64,000 nucleotides of DNA from Aralia elata (lineage: Eukaryota > Streptophyta > Magnoliopsida > Apiales > Araliaceae): the NCBI GenBank assembly GCA_034770075.1, contig CM068383.1, forward strand, positions 34,663,094 through 34,727,093, in the 5' to 3' direction. Within the stretch, counting starts at the first letter, position 1; each line of letters starts with the position of its first letter. A model generated the notes under the pieces. That model did no database searches. It was not told the DNA's origin and saw only the letters and a list, made by a program, of their open reading frames with translations. Of this stretch, positions 45,153-56,760 are shown in pieces. Position numbers and translations under genes: made by a program.

Positions 45153-46598
45153 TCACTTCTTTTGGCAATCAATAATTGCCCCATAATTATATAACCAATC
45201 CATCCCTAGAATAATGTCAAATTCCCCAAGTTTAATCGGAATAAGATCTACTGTCATCATATGACCATGAATATCTATCTCGCAATTTTTGTACACATAC
45301 CTAATAGGTATCACTTCCCTATTGGCAATCTCTATGTTTAAGAGAAAATCTAACTCTTCTCGGGGTATCTCCAGTTTCTCAGCAAAATCACCAGAAATGA
45401 AAGAACAAGTTGCACCCGAATCAAAAAGTACATATGCATTCAAGTTATTTACTGGTTGGATACCTGCCACCACTTCCTTGGATCGAACTGCATCCTGGAC
45501 TGTCATATTAAAAGTGCGAGCAGTCGGGCGATTTGTTGTAGCTGGTCCAGAAATAGTTAGTGCACCTCCACTATTGCTTCCTTTGCCTCTATTTCCCCCA
45601 CTAGCTACTTTCCTTGGACAATCACAAGCAAGATGGTCTTTTGACCCGCACGTGAAACATGCACCCTTCTTTGGGGCAGTGTAGTTTGGAGCAATGTGGC
45701 CCTCTTGTCCACAGTTGTAACAGACTCTCTTTCCTTTCAAACACACACCTGCATGATTCTTACCACAGGTTGCACAAGCTTCAGTTTTCTTCCTCTGGTT
45801 ACTCTGCTGACTTCCAGTAGAACCACCATCATTCCATTTCCGTTTTTGGTTTCCTCCCTCATTGCTACCACTCGGCCTATTCTCTGCCTCATTCCTTTTC
45901 TTTTTCTGTTCCTGGTTATATTTGGTTAACGCGTCACTTCCTCCCTCAGCTATTATTGTTTTCTCTAACACTGCCGCAAATGTGTTGAGTTGAAACATAG
46001 AAACCCTACTATAAAGCCAAGGTTTCAATCCCTGCTCGAATCGTCTAGCCATTCTCTCATCCGTGTTAACTTGGTATGGTGCAAACCTCGCTAGTTCATT
46101 GAACCTTGCCGCGTATTCTGGCACTGTCATTGTTCCTTGCTTAAGTTCGAGAAACTGAACCTCCATCTGGTTTTGAGCACTAGGCGGAAAATACATTTCG
46201 AAGAACATCTCTTTAAACCGATCCCACGGTATAACACCTTCTCCTACTCTCGTCTTATTGGCTTGCCACCAGTAACTGGCTTCCGACTTTAACATGAAAG
46301 TCGCAAAGGCAGTCTTCTGATCATTCCCAACCCTAGCAACTTCAAAAACATTTTCCATTTCCATTACCCAAGTTTGGGCTTCTATCGAATCCATTGTTCC
46401 TTTAAACTCAGGGGGACCAACGGCCTTAAAATCCTTAAAGGTCGTAGCTTGAGCTTGTGGTTGATTTGCAAAAGCTCCAGTCAAAAGGTTCACTAGTTGC
46501 TGAACTGGGTTAGCATCGGGTGGATTATTGTTATTGTTATTAGTAGACCCCTCTGGGGGTGGTTGCTGACGGGGTCGCCCAACTCTTCTTGGCGGCAT
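45153..46598 (-). CDS. gag: gag-protease of element C
   Basis: A 481-codon frame starting MPPRRVGRPRQQ. The capsid region has QTWVMEMENVFEVARV and KSEASYWWQANKTR. Three zinc-binding clusters follow: CATCGKNHAGVC, CYNCGQEGHIAPNY (last Cys is Tyr) and CFTCGSKDHLACDC. The protease has YVLFDSGATCSFISGDF and IILGMDWLYNYGAIIDCQKK. It stops at a TGA where element A has a Cys codon in the same context, and the reading frame then continues in phase into the RT part at 45128, so gag-pol was originally one ORF. Its product would build the particle and process the polyprotein. Confidence 0.9.
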   Translation of the reverse strand: MPPRRVGRPRQQPPPEGSTNNNNNNPPDANPVQQLVNLLTGAFANQPQAQATTFKDFKAVGPPEFKGTMDSIEAQTWVMEMENVFEVARVGNDQKTAFATFMLKSEASYWWQANKTRVGEGVIPWDRFKEMFFEMYFPPSAQNQMEVQFLELKQGTMTVPEYAARFNELARFAPYQVNTDERMARRFEQGLKPWLYSRVSMFQLNTFAAVLEKTIIAEGGSDALTKYNQEQKKKRNEAENRPSGSNEGGNQKRKWNDGGSTGSQQSNQRKKTEACATCGKNHAGVCLKGKRVCYNCGQEGHIAPNYTAPKKGACFTCGSKDHLACDCPRKVASGGNRGKGSNSGGALTISGPATTNRPTARTFNMTVQDAVRSKEVVAGIQPVNNLNAYVLFDSGATCSFISGDFAEKLEIPREELDFLLNIEIANREVIPIRYVYKNCEIDIHGHMMTVDLIPIKLGEFDIILGMDWLYNYGAIIDCQKK

Positions 46599-46865
46599 AA
46601 TTCAGTTGAAGACAACGCTTTTTAGACAATTGCTAAAAAAAAAAAATTTTAAGTACTTATAACTTAATTAAAACATACTTAAATATTCAAAAGTAGAAAC
46701 TTAACACATAACATTTTTCAAAAACTTCCTTATTCATTCATTCTCAAACTCAAAAGATAGCGTTTTACTATTTACATCATCATCTAAGAACATAACTTCG
46801 GCATTTCACCATTAACATCTTATCCCATTATTTATATAAACTAGGATTTACATTCAAAATAATTG

Positions 46866-47672
46866 TTATATTATTTCTCTAATAATACAGGAAGACAACC
46901 CTCGGCGCACAGCCTCCTCACGCTCTTGCTCCATGATGCGAACCATAGTTCGGCGATCCACAAACCTCGGATGATCCTCTAACTGTGTTGGGTAATGGCG
47001 AACCCGATCTTGAGCCCTATCTATCGTCGTGTTGTAAATATACTCCATGTCATCGATCTTGAACTTCTTCGCACGAATCTCTCCTTCAGCACGATTCAAT
47101 CGTTGAGAAACCCTAATGTGTGCGTTTTCAACCCTATTACGCATAGCAGTTTCCTCCTTTAAAGCTTCTTTTAACTCCTCCATCGCAATCTTCAATTGGC
47201 CGATCTCAGACTTTAATTCATCATTCTCAGTTTTTAGTTCACCATTTTCAGCCTTTACCACCTCATTCTCTGACTTTACCTTTTCATTTTCATCTAACAG
47301 TTGCTCCTGATGTCCCTATGCGTGAACTAATTTCCATTCTACATCACCTAACCGTACTTCTAAATCATAGATCTCTCCATCCTTCTCCTCGATGGTAATT
47401 CGGCGTGTCTCTGACACTTCCTCCAAAACTCGGAGTTGCTCCCGAAGTTCGACATTTTCATCATATAACTGCTCATACATCAGCTCCTCGGGATCCTCTT
47501 CCTCTTCCTCCTGAACAGTGTCCAGCCTCTACCCAGGTGCTTCCACAGTCACCAACCGTTCGCTGACAACATGAACATCTCTGGCCTCCTCATCTCCAGG
47601 CTCTGGGATATCCTCCCTCAGCACTGGGATCTGCTCAACTGGAATCTGACTAGTCTGCCCAACCTCCGACAT
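46866..47672 (-). pseudogene. extra coiled-coil ORF upstream of gag (element C)
   Basis: One minus-strand frame of 268 codons, starting MSEVGQTSQIP at 47672 after TATTGTCAG|GATG. It has two TAG codons, at 47531-47529 and 47318-47316. The acidic segment is EEEEEDPEELMYEQ. Long heptads follow (KAENGELKTENDELKSEIGQ and neighbours), then DHPRFVDRRTMVRIMEQERE. Position, composition and the RTM(V/I)RI(M/I)EQERE motif match the ORF in element A. It lies about 270 bp before gag. No catalytic motif; function unknown. Confidence 0.66.
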
Positions 47673-47884
47673 CCTGACAATAAAATATTTTAATTATTTA
47701 AGCGATACTACTCGCGAGCACATTGGTTATTAAACAGATAAGCACATAGAGTGTTTTATTATCTTTAATGAATTCCTTAATTCATCCCTTAATACTTGAT
47801 AGGAGTTTAGCACCACTATTTTTGCGACTTCCTAAAAGGTTAATTCCTAAGGTTTTTCCCCACCTAAGGTTCTTAAACCTACGT

Positions 47885-47895
47885 CTCTGATACCA
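47885..47895 (-). other. primer binding site of element C
   Basis: TGGTATCAGAG on the minus strand, 3 nt from the LTR end, as in element A. Confidence 0.87.
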
Positions 47896-48180
47896 ACATG
47901 TGACACCCCCAAATCCAAGTTACCTCAAACCACACAGATTTGGTGCTCACTATCCATACGCAACCACTGTCTACCCATAAACAAAAGGTTTTAAGAAAAG
48001 TAAACTGAATAATAAAGAAATATCTCCCATAAGAGGGTTACATAGTTTCTCAAAATAAGTCAATGGTTGTCTAACCTTTATTACATCTCTTAAAATGCGG
48101 AAAAGAATAATAATTAGCTAATAAGTCTTGATTACATAACCATAAAAGTAAACCAGTCTTCTAATTATAGCAGGTCACGG

Positions 48181-48242
48181 TCATTTGTTCATTTTCCCTT
48201 TTCCTTTGCTAGTAGACGGCTCACTTGGCATTTCAACTTTAG
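48181..48242 (-). other. cryptic LTR exon with 3' splice site (element C)
   Basis: On the minus strand TACATACTAAACCCTTGCAG| has a near-consensus branch point. A 62-nt open frame to TGA follows, with the order Glu-Pro-Ser-Thr-Ser-Lys-Gly-Lys-Gly-Lys. Compared with element A most differences in that core are synonymous. Confidence 0.5.
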
Positions 48243-49323
48243 CTGCAAGGGTTTAGTATGTAAGGGTGAGCAAAACAAAAGCCCACCAAAATAACAATGA
48301 ACACTTTTTAACAATTTAAATTGTACGGTACGACTCTTCTGCTGAATATTAATTAAGAATGGAAACATTTGAAAGCTTGATAGAAAATAAATAGAACATC
48401 AAGATATCTCGAGAGTAATATACTGAGGGTCACAAGACCACGAACCATGTCCTAGGTTAACAGATAAATTTGCTGTAACCTTTAACAGTTTGATAAACTA
48501 TAACTGGACTATCCTTCTCGTACTCGGGGTGATCAGCCCGTTGTACAATGTATTGTGCACAACCATTCAACGCTTTTGCGTAAGTATTCCCCTATACTAG
48601 GGTTGTTCTTCTCAGTTTTGTCATCCAATAATTCAGTTCAGAAAAATAGAATTTTAACCACTTAGATTATGATCAAAGATCAGCAACAGTGATATACAAT
48701 GATATGGATTTTATATATCCAAGACATTAGAATAACGACTTCAATTAACTTGAGCTTTGAACAATAAGAATCCAAAAACAATCAAAAGTCTATGACATGC
48801 AATTATAACTTGCTAGATGAGAAAGTAGGATTTAGAAGCTTGCATAAATTGGAATCGAGATAGGATAAGGATACTTGCGTCAAGTAAATTTAAGATTGAA
48901 AACATATTCAATGTGAAAGAGTTGAGAATAGGAAACTTGCCTCGTGCGTAGTTTTCCTAATTACAAACCACGTACAATAAACAACCTACATATTCCGTTT
49001 GTATAGCAACAAAAATGATTAGTTACAATATTCACGTACATTAACACTCCAATCCTCATCTCAATTTCTAATTAATCACTGATTATTAATCCTATTTCAG
49101 AAGCTACAAACTTGGCTACAACAATATAACACTTTAAGAATTTTCAAAACTTTTCTTTAAGTTAAGGTATAACAATTTTATATAATCATCATCAAATATT
49201 CACTTACAATCCATCTTACATCTTGGTATTCATTTATTATATTATTTTAAGTTTTAATCCTGCATAGAGTGACATAATGCAATTACCAGAAAAGAAAAGT
49301 AAAAAAAACTTTTCCAGCAATGA

Positions 49324-49440
49324 TTCTCGCCGGGGCGAGAATTTACTTAACAATTTTCTCGCCGGGGCGAGAGTTTGCTTTACAATTTTCTCGCCGGGGC
49401 GAGAGTTTCCTATGCAATTTTCTCGCCGGGGCGAGAAACT
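49324..49440. repeat. hairpin array, four units (5' LTR of C)
   Basis: Four near-perfect units TTCTCGCC-GG-GGCGAGA(A), ~35 bp apart, separated by AT-rich TTTACTTAACAA-type spacers. It is the only strongly GC-rich block in the LTR. Confidence 0.88.
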
Positions 49441-50720
49441 CGACTGCAACCTCCCACAGTTCGCAAACCAGCGAAACACAGACCAAATTTTCCAAATTCT
49501 ATCATCCAACTCTCAAATCAAACACACCCAGACATCAAACACGTTGTAAAACAGCTACCCAACATGTTTCTAACAACTCTAACTATTATAAAACACATAA
49601 TCAACCAATTAAAGTCCAAAAATTCTCTGTTTATACAAACTATTCATATTTTGGCCATTTTAATAAAATCAATCACTGTGAATTCATCCCTAAACCATTT
49701 TAATCCATTCTACTTGCATTCTTTTTGTTTTTCATTATATATTAACACAACCAAAAGTCAATTTACCGATTAATATCCGAATTAAACATGAAATTTCATA
49801 CATACATGTCATACATGAAAGTGAAACTCTGTAAAAACCAACACCTCTATTTTAAAGCATGTTTCCATGGATTGATACCTACAAATTGGTTTATAACATC
49901 ATACAATCACTACTACATGCTTACTATCAATTACAACCAAATAATTCATACATTTAGCAAATAAATACACATACAGAAAGGCAAAAATCATATACTGTGA
50001 AAACTTTCTAACAAAATTTTAAAAGAAATTATACCTTCTATTGCTTTGAAAATTTATCCAATCTTCTTTGCTTGAATTCTTGCTTCCAATTCTTCCAATA
50101 TTCCACTCTCAATTTCTCTCTCAAATTTTCTCTCTTCTTCTCTGTATATATTTTTTTTTCTTCTTTGGCTTATAAGAATAACTGATAAAACATCACGTTC
50201 ACCAGTTACAAACCCAGAAGACTTCATCAGTTTAAAAAAACTAAAAGGTCACAAAGCCTTGTTTGGCTAGACCTTAAAGAAAAAACTCATTTTTACCAAC
50301 CAAGAGCCACAAGGCCTTGTTTGGTTTAACTAAATAAAACTCTTCTTCCATTTATTTTAATAACTCATTATACTATATAGTTTTAATTGTCACATTAACA
50401 ATTTAATTAAACCCATTATTAAATAAATCCAATTAAATCTTACTAATTCAATTACAACTTTTATTTGATCAATACCATTATGCCAAATAAATTATTTACT
50501 CAAATAAATCCATTAATCATCTAATTTAATTATTAAATTAAATCAGAATAAACACATCAAATCACATTCAAATAGCACCTAACACAATTACTCTTAACAT
50601 AAATTATCCCATAATAACCTTATTACTTATTTATTTATTCAATAAATAAATTAACAATAAAATATTTATTAACTCAATAAATAAATATTTTAATTATTTA
50701 CAAAATTCACAATTATTACA

Positions 50721-50725
50721 TAGAC
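50721..50725. repeat. target-site duplication of element C (right)
   Basis: TAGAC, identical to 39151-39155. Confidence 0.92.
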
Positions 50726-52426
50726 AAGTCAAATAATGCCCACACAGGCAATCAAATAATGCCACATAGGCAAATCACACATTGGACCGCGAATCCAAAT
50801 GTATACAAATCGGATAGGTGTGTTTGGCACAACATCACCAATCCGCAGAACAGAAACTAGGGTTAACCCATACGCCTCCCACAACAAAAAACCAAATAGC
50901 CCACTTCCTCCGGAGCACAGAAATGGAGACGCCGTGGACTGATCACACCGCCATAGAAAGTGTCATGTCTCTCGTGCCAAGACGACGTGCATGTGGTACC
51001 CCCACAGGTGGTTATAGCTCAAGTATACCCTGCGGTATATTCTAACAAAGATACCATGTCACAACACATGCGACATAAAACCAACAAAAAGGGTTCTATA
51101 TGTACACGTTGAACCAGATCAAATCACAATGTCTCAAAAAGAAGGTAACAACATGTACCGCTCTACAAATATTAAAATAAATATTAGATATGATGAATTA
51201 ATTCAAAGAATACAAAAACAAGTCATAGGTATCAACTTCAAAATGAAACTATTATATGAATTTCACAAGAAACAATTATGTGAAATAATAACAGAATCTG
51301 AAACGAGGAACAAAATGAACTAATTAAATTTAACCAGAACAGAGCTGAAGAAGTACGGAATCCGTACCTGAATATAATATCGAAATAATTTACCAAATCC
51401 AAATATCACACCACTAGACCTCCTCGATTCGATCTATAAAATCACCAAATTAATGCAATACCGTAAATTAGATTACTAACTTACAAAATTTACATTTTTG
51501 TAAATCAACCATTTTAATGTAATAATATTATATATATTCTGTAATTAAGAGATACCTTTTATTATAGTGTAATTCAATTTTATAATATTATAATGTTATT
51601 ATATTAACTCCTCATTCCTTGTTTAAAGCTTTTTGCATAAAAATATTCTAACTTATTATTCAATAACTATAAGAACTAACACATTCTAACTCTTTTTTTT
51701 TAAACATCAAATTATATGAAAGCCTCATAATCCCCTGACTTGACATCATCAATTCAAATATTAACCTACTTAAGATTCACATAACATATTATATTACTAA
51801 GACCCAACTAATAACTAATAGATGAATTCAGAGACTTGAGTCGTTGCACTACAGTATTAACGAATTCAATTCATAACAACACTTCATCCTTTAATTTATA
51901 CTCCTTCTACATCAATCAAGGCTACATTAATATTATTTCAATTTACAATCTCCACATCTGAATATTACCGAATATTACACTATGTATATATTCTTAACAA
52001 CAAAATAATATCATTGATATAGTTAATATATATATATATATATTTAATAATTACCTTTTGGAGATACGATTATGTCGAATATTCTCTCACAATCTTGTTC
52101 CTAAATTTTCTTTTGTTTCACACCTTTCTTCCGCCTCTTCTTCGTTTCTCGCTGCGTTAAAACCCTCTCCTTTCGTTTAGTTGATTAATGTCACTATATG
52201 AATTAGGAAGGGATTTAACCTAATATATTAATACTACTCCTATTCCAATTTGGATTTTTTTTAAGCCCAACACTTTAATTTGGGCTCAAATAGTTTGCAA
52301 ACCCAAACTTAAATACTTAGAAATTAGTTGACCCAAATATAAGAAAAGCCTAATAAAATATTTAAAATATAGATTTAAATATTATTTATTCTATTATTAA
52401 TATTAATATTTTTTCTGGATATTACA
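50726..52426 (-). repeat. LTR of element D, right piece
   Basis: Continues 38810-39155. It ends on the plus strand with GGATATTACA; on the minus strand that is the LTR start TGTAATATCC. A purine tract (AAGGGGGAGGTGA) follows at 52427-52439. Short ORFs in it also occur at 54385-55807 but behave like noncoding sequence. Confidence 0.82.
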
Positions 52427-54384
52427 TCACCTCCCCCTTAAAAAGGATTCCGTTCCCGGAATCAAATGAGAGGAACGTACCTAATTATCAAAAAGATACG
52501 GATACTTCGCTCGAATAGACTTCCCCATCTCCCACATAGTTTCCCACTCCAAATAGTTCCTCCACAAAACATTAACAAAATGACTTGTCTTCCTCCTCAT
52601 AATTGTAAAGGACGAAAAACTAAAGAAATAGGCTTTGGATTCACTCAATTTTCGACATCGGATGGATTAATAATGATTTTTCTAATGAGCTGCAGTGCGA
52701 ATAAGTATTCTACTCGAAAATTCAACTAAGAAAATTATGATTGGATTATGATTTTATCTTTACTCTTTAAATACAAATAGGAAATAATATAGGAGTTACC
52801 AAAACCCTAATGGACTCCTCAATTTTAATTTAATCAATTATTTAATTATCTACTAACAGAATTTAACTTTCCAAACAAAATAAGGAAAGAAAAAAAATTA
52901 GTAACTTACCTTTTCAATTCAATTACACTTTTATAAAAAAAATCAATTAATATTTAATTATTAACAAAAATCCGGGTTATTACATTCTTCCCTCTTAAAA
53001 AAAAATAATTTCGTCCTCGAAATTCAATTAAGCTACAGAAAGTTTTATTTTTATTTAAAATGCATAATTATTCATAAACTTTAATTAAGACATAACATCG
53101 CCCTTTTGTAACGATCGAGACTAGTAAATTCATCAGTCCACGCAATTATCCATGTACTTGTAGAAGATTCGTCAGATACAACGTCAAGCCTTGGTAAGGT
53201 TTTTCGCTTTGCATCGAATTAAACAATCATGCTCAATAACCGGTGCGGGCCTCCATCAATTTCTTCGAGTTTCATTCTTGCGAACGTACTCTTCGGAATA
53301 TAATTCGTAAGCACAAAATTTTCTCTTCATCTAAATACGATTCAAATACCCAAAATATTTAAAATTATCTTAAATTCGCAAAATGTTTATGTTTAATAAT
53401 GACGAGGATCTAACAAATTATTATATAAATTTTTTTTATACAAAACTCCAATAACATCAGATAAACAAAATAACTCTACAAATTATATAAGCAACTCTTC
53501 CTAAGTTCTTCAAGAGCCTCAATCCAAATTAATTATCAAATATTATTACACCAAAAATATATTACTAAGACCTCTTCATCGCCATATCAAATTCTAAGTC
53601 ACATTTTATTTTCAGTATAAGCATATTATAGACGTTCAAGATTTCTCAAAATCAATTGGATTTCACCACTAATCATATGTATTAATCATTTAATAAATCA
53701 TCATTCTCCTAGTGTAAACCTTAACCCAACATATTCAAAGATCTCCTCATACTATCACAAAGAAACTTCGCATAACATAACTCTAATATTCTATTCCACT
53801 AGAAATAACCGCAAAATTGATCATTAACTCCAAATGATTAATCTAATCACCTCGAATATCAACAACTCAAATTTATAAGAGATCCTCTATACTTAATAGT
53901 TTTCAATTTATCAAATTATCTCATCAATATGCATACCTCAAATTATCCACAAGCTTGACAAAAATCAAAACATAACCCAAATCAAATCCTTAATTCTAAG
54001 ATCATAATAATTGTTACCAGAAATAACTCTAACAAATAATTCTCCAATATCAAAAACTAGCTGATACAAATACTCATATCATAATCGTAAAATCATTTCC
54101 TAACTGTAGAAAATATAGTTTTATTCTCCATAATGATATAATCACAATTGTTAACTAATATCATTGCTCCAACGCATAACAATAATAACCTCAGCAAAAT
54201 TATCTCACTTTCTCAAATCAACTACGAATTGAAAAGAGACTTACACTTGGTCAAAATCAACACCAACCAAACATAGAATCAAATCGAAACAAACTCCTAC
54301 GTCGACCCAATAGTTTACCCATAACTCACAGGTCAAGCCTAAAAAGAATCTACAGAATCATAACCTAAGCTCTGATACCATCTC
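52427..54384 (-). other. internal region of element D, mostly noncoding, with a second LTR start
   Basis: A short pol tail is readable at 52580-52481 (WRNYLEWETMWEMGKSI...KYPYLF), like the chromodomain end of chromoviruses. At 52986 a different LTR start, TGTAATAACCCGG, with purine tract AAGAGGGAAGAA and the flanking TTTCGAGGACGAAA signature, marks a remnant of another Del-like element (about 52735-52986). From 53000 to 54363 it is AT-rich with no supported ORF, probably badly decayed pol/gag or a non-autonomous interior. A PBS TGGTATCAGAGCTTAGG (54380-54364) adjoins the 5' LTR. Confidence 0.55.
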
Positions 54385-55807
54385 TGTAACACCCTCTTCC
54401 CGAAACAGGAAAGGGAGGTTACATGCAAAACACAACAAACCTCAAAATTAATAATCAGAGCACTAATAACTTCAAAATATATAATAATGATACACCATCA
54501 ATGATGAACTGAATACCATTCTCCAAAAGAAGACAAAATAATCAAAATCTAAAATCAAATAAACCTATATGGTCAAAGGCAACTCTTTCATCACACTAGC
54601 CCTGAATCACCCCTGCAAACCTGCCGGAAGAAAAACACAGCATGAGCCAAATGCCCAGTACGGATATAGATATACAAAAATATACAATTAAAATACGGAA
54701 ACAACTGAGACAAACTACTGAACAAGGTGGACAAAAAAAATATAATCTCCAAATATCTGAATAGAATATATCTGAATCAACAGAATTAACGAAACAAACA
54801 GAAGAGTACAGAAATAATGAACTCAAATATCTAACCAAATTAAGTGAATTGAATTGAAACGAATAAAACTAACACAATGAAATAATAGGCTGAATCAAAT
54901 GGTTGGGTGTTATTTCATACTGAGCTCAGAAATATACCTTGCCATATAAGCAAGTCAAATAATGTCCACACAGGCAATCAAATAATGCCACACAGGCAAA
55001 TCACACATTGGACTGCGAATCTAAATGTATACAAATCGGATAGGTGTGTTTGGTACAACATCACCAATCCGCAGAACAGAAACTAGGGTTAACCCATACA
55101 CCTCCCACAACAAAAAACCAACTGGCCCACTTCCTCCGGAGCACAGAAATGGGGACGTTGTGGACTGATCACACCGCCATGGAAAGCGTCATGTCTCTCG
55201 TGCCAAGACGACATGCATGTGGTATCCCCACAGGTGGTTATAGCTCAAGTATACCCTACGGTATATTCTAACAAAAATACCATGTCACAACACATGCGAT
55301 ATAAAACCAACAAAAAGGGTTCTATATGTACATGTTGAACCAGATCAAATCACAATGTCTCAAAAAGAAGGTGACAACATATACCGCTCTACAAATATTA
55401 ATATAAATATTAGATATGATGAATTAATTCAAAAAATACAAAAACAAGTCATAGGTATCAACTCCAAAATGAAACTATTATATGAATTTCACAAGAAACA
55501 ATTATGTGAAATAATAACAGAATTTGAAACGAGGAACAAAACGAACTAATTAAATTTAACCAGAATAGAGCTGAAGAAGTACGGAATCCGTACCTGAATA
55601 TAATATCGAAATAATTTACCAAATCCAAATATCACACCACTAGACCTCCTCGATTCGATCTATAAAATCACCAAATTAATACAATACCGTAAATTAGATT
55701 ACTAACTTACAAAATTTACATTTTTGTAAATTAACCATTTTAATGTAATAATATTATATATATTTTGTAATTAAGAGATACCTTTTATTATAGTGTAATT
55801 CAATTTT
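54385..55807 (-). repeat. 5' LTR of element D, truncated (1,423 bp)
   Basis: The left end TGTAACACCCTC is preceded by 4 nt and the PBS, so it is the minus-strand 5' LTR. It is collinear with 38810-39155 and 50726-51580, then broken at 55807 where inverted LTR sequence begins. The expected last ~840 bp are absent in this orientation. Confidence 0.82.
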
Positions 55808-55809
55808 GA

Positions 55810-56757
55810 TGTAATATCCAGAAAAAAAATATTAATATTAATAATAGAAAAAATAATATTTAAATATATATTTTAAATATTTTATTAGCCTTTTCTTATA
55901 TTTGGGTCAACTAATTTCTAAATATTTAAGTTTGGGTTTGCAAACTATTTGAGCCCAAATTAAAGTGTTGGGCTTAAAAAAAACCAAATTGAAATAGGAG
56001 TAGTATTAATATATTAGGTTAAATCCCTTCCTAATTCATATAGTGACATTAATCGACTAAACGAAAGGAGGTGATTTTAACGCAGCGAGAAACGAAGAAG
56101 AGGCGGAAGAGAGGTGTGAAACAAAAGAAAATTTGGGAACAAGATTGTGAGAGAATATTCGACATTATCGTATCTCCAAAAGGTAATTATTATATATATA
56201 TATATTAACTATATCAATGATATTATTTTGTTGTTAAGAATATATACATAGTGTAATATTCGGTAATATTCGGATGTGGAGATTGTAAATGAAATAATAT
56301 TAATGTAGCCTTGATTGATGTAGAAGGAGTATAAATTAAAGGATGAAGTGTTGTTATGAATCGAATTCGTTAATACTGCAGCGCAGCGACTCAAGTCTTT
56401 GAATTCATCTATTAGTTATTAGTTGGGTCTTAGTAATATAATATGTTATGTGAATCTTAAGTAGGTTAATATTTGAATTGATGATGTCAAGTCAGGGGAT
56501 TATGAGGCTTTCATATAATTTGATGTTTAAAAAAAAAGAGTCAGAATGTGTTAGTTCTTATAGTTACTGAATAATAAGTTAGAATATTTTTATGCAAAAA
56601 GCTTTAAACAAGGAATGAGGAGTTAATATAATAACATTATAATATTATAAAATTGAATTACACTATAATAAAAGGTATCTCTTAATTACAGAATATATAT
56701 AATATTATTACATTAAAATGGTTAATTTACAAAAATATAAATTTTGTAAGTTAGTAA
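55810..56757 (+). repeat. inverted D-family LTR segment (D')
   Basis: It starts TGTAATATCC and reads as the reverse complement of 51480-52426, the start of a D-type LTR in plus orientation. The last ~106 bp (about 56650-56757) repeat 55695-55807 in inverted orientation. It is either a head-to-head insertion of a second D-family copy or a fold-back rearrangement. It ends where the TGTAACACCCC LTR starts. Confidence 0.75.
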
Positions 56758-56760
56758 TAT

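Larger units (their letters stand above)
39156..50720 (-). mobile_element. Tekay/Del-like chromovirus C, complete with TSD
   Basis: An 11,565-bp minus-strand element with LTRs 39156-41989 and 47899-50720, TSD TAGAC, PBS, extra upstream ORF, gag-protease, RT, RNase H, integrase, chromodomain and PPT. The LTRs are nearly identical apart from scattered substitutions and one fewer hairpin unit in the 5' LTR. A few nonsense codons and one frameshift make it non-autonomous as it stands. It interrupts the LTR of element D; joining the flanks at TAGAC matches D's other LTR. Confidence 0.95.
47899..50720 (-). repeat. 5' LTR of element C (2,822 bp)
   Basis: Nearly identical to 39156-41989, with the same ends. 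It holds the cryptic exon (48242-48181) and four hairpin units (49324-49440). Confidence 0.93.
38810..55807 (-). mobile_element. old chromovirus-type element D, minus strand, interrupted
   Basis: Its left LTR survives as 38810-39155 plus 50726-52426, split by element C, and its right (5') LTR starts at 54385 and is lost at 55807. The halves match piecewise (CTGCAAACCTGCCGGAAG at 38818 and 54610; AAGTCAAATAATG at 50726 and 54951). Internal sequence is mostly AT-rich noncoding with a pol tail near 52481-52580. The first ~218 bp of the left LTR are missing where F inserted. Confidence 0.75.

Noticed and set aside
50818..51045. 75-codon ORF repeated at 55044-55271
   Set aside because: LTR sequence; retained by common ancestry of the two LTRs, with no protein-family resemblance.
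51129..51323. 64-codon ORF repeated at 55355-55549 in the two D LTRs
   Set aside because: Same length in both, but nearly all differences change the amino acid and it sits mid-LTR without a homolog I know; no sign of coding constraint.
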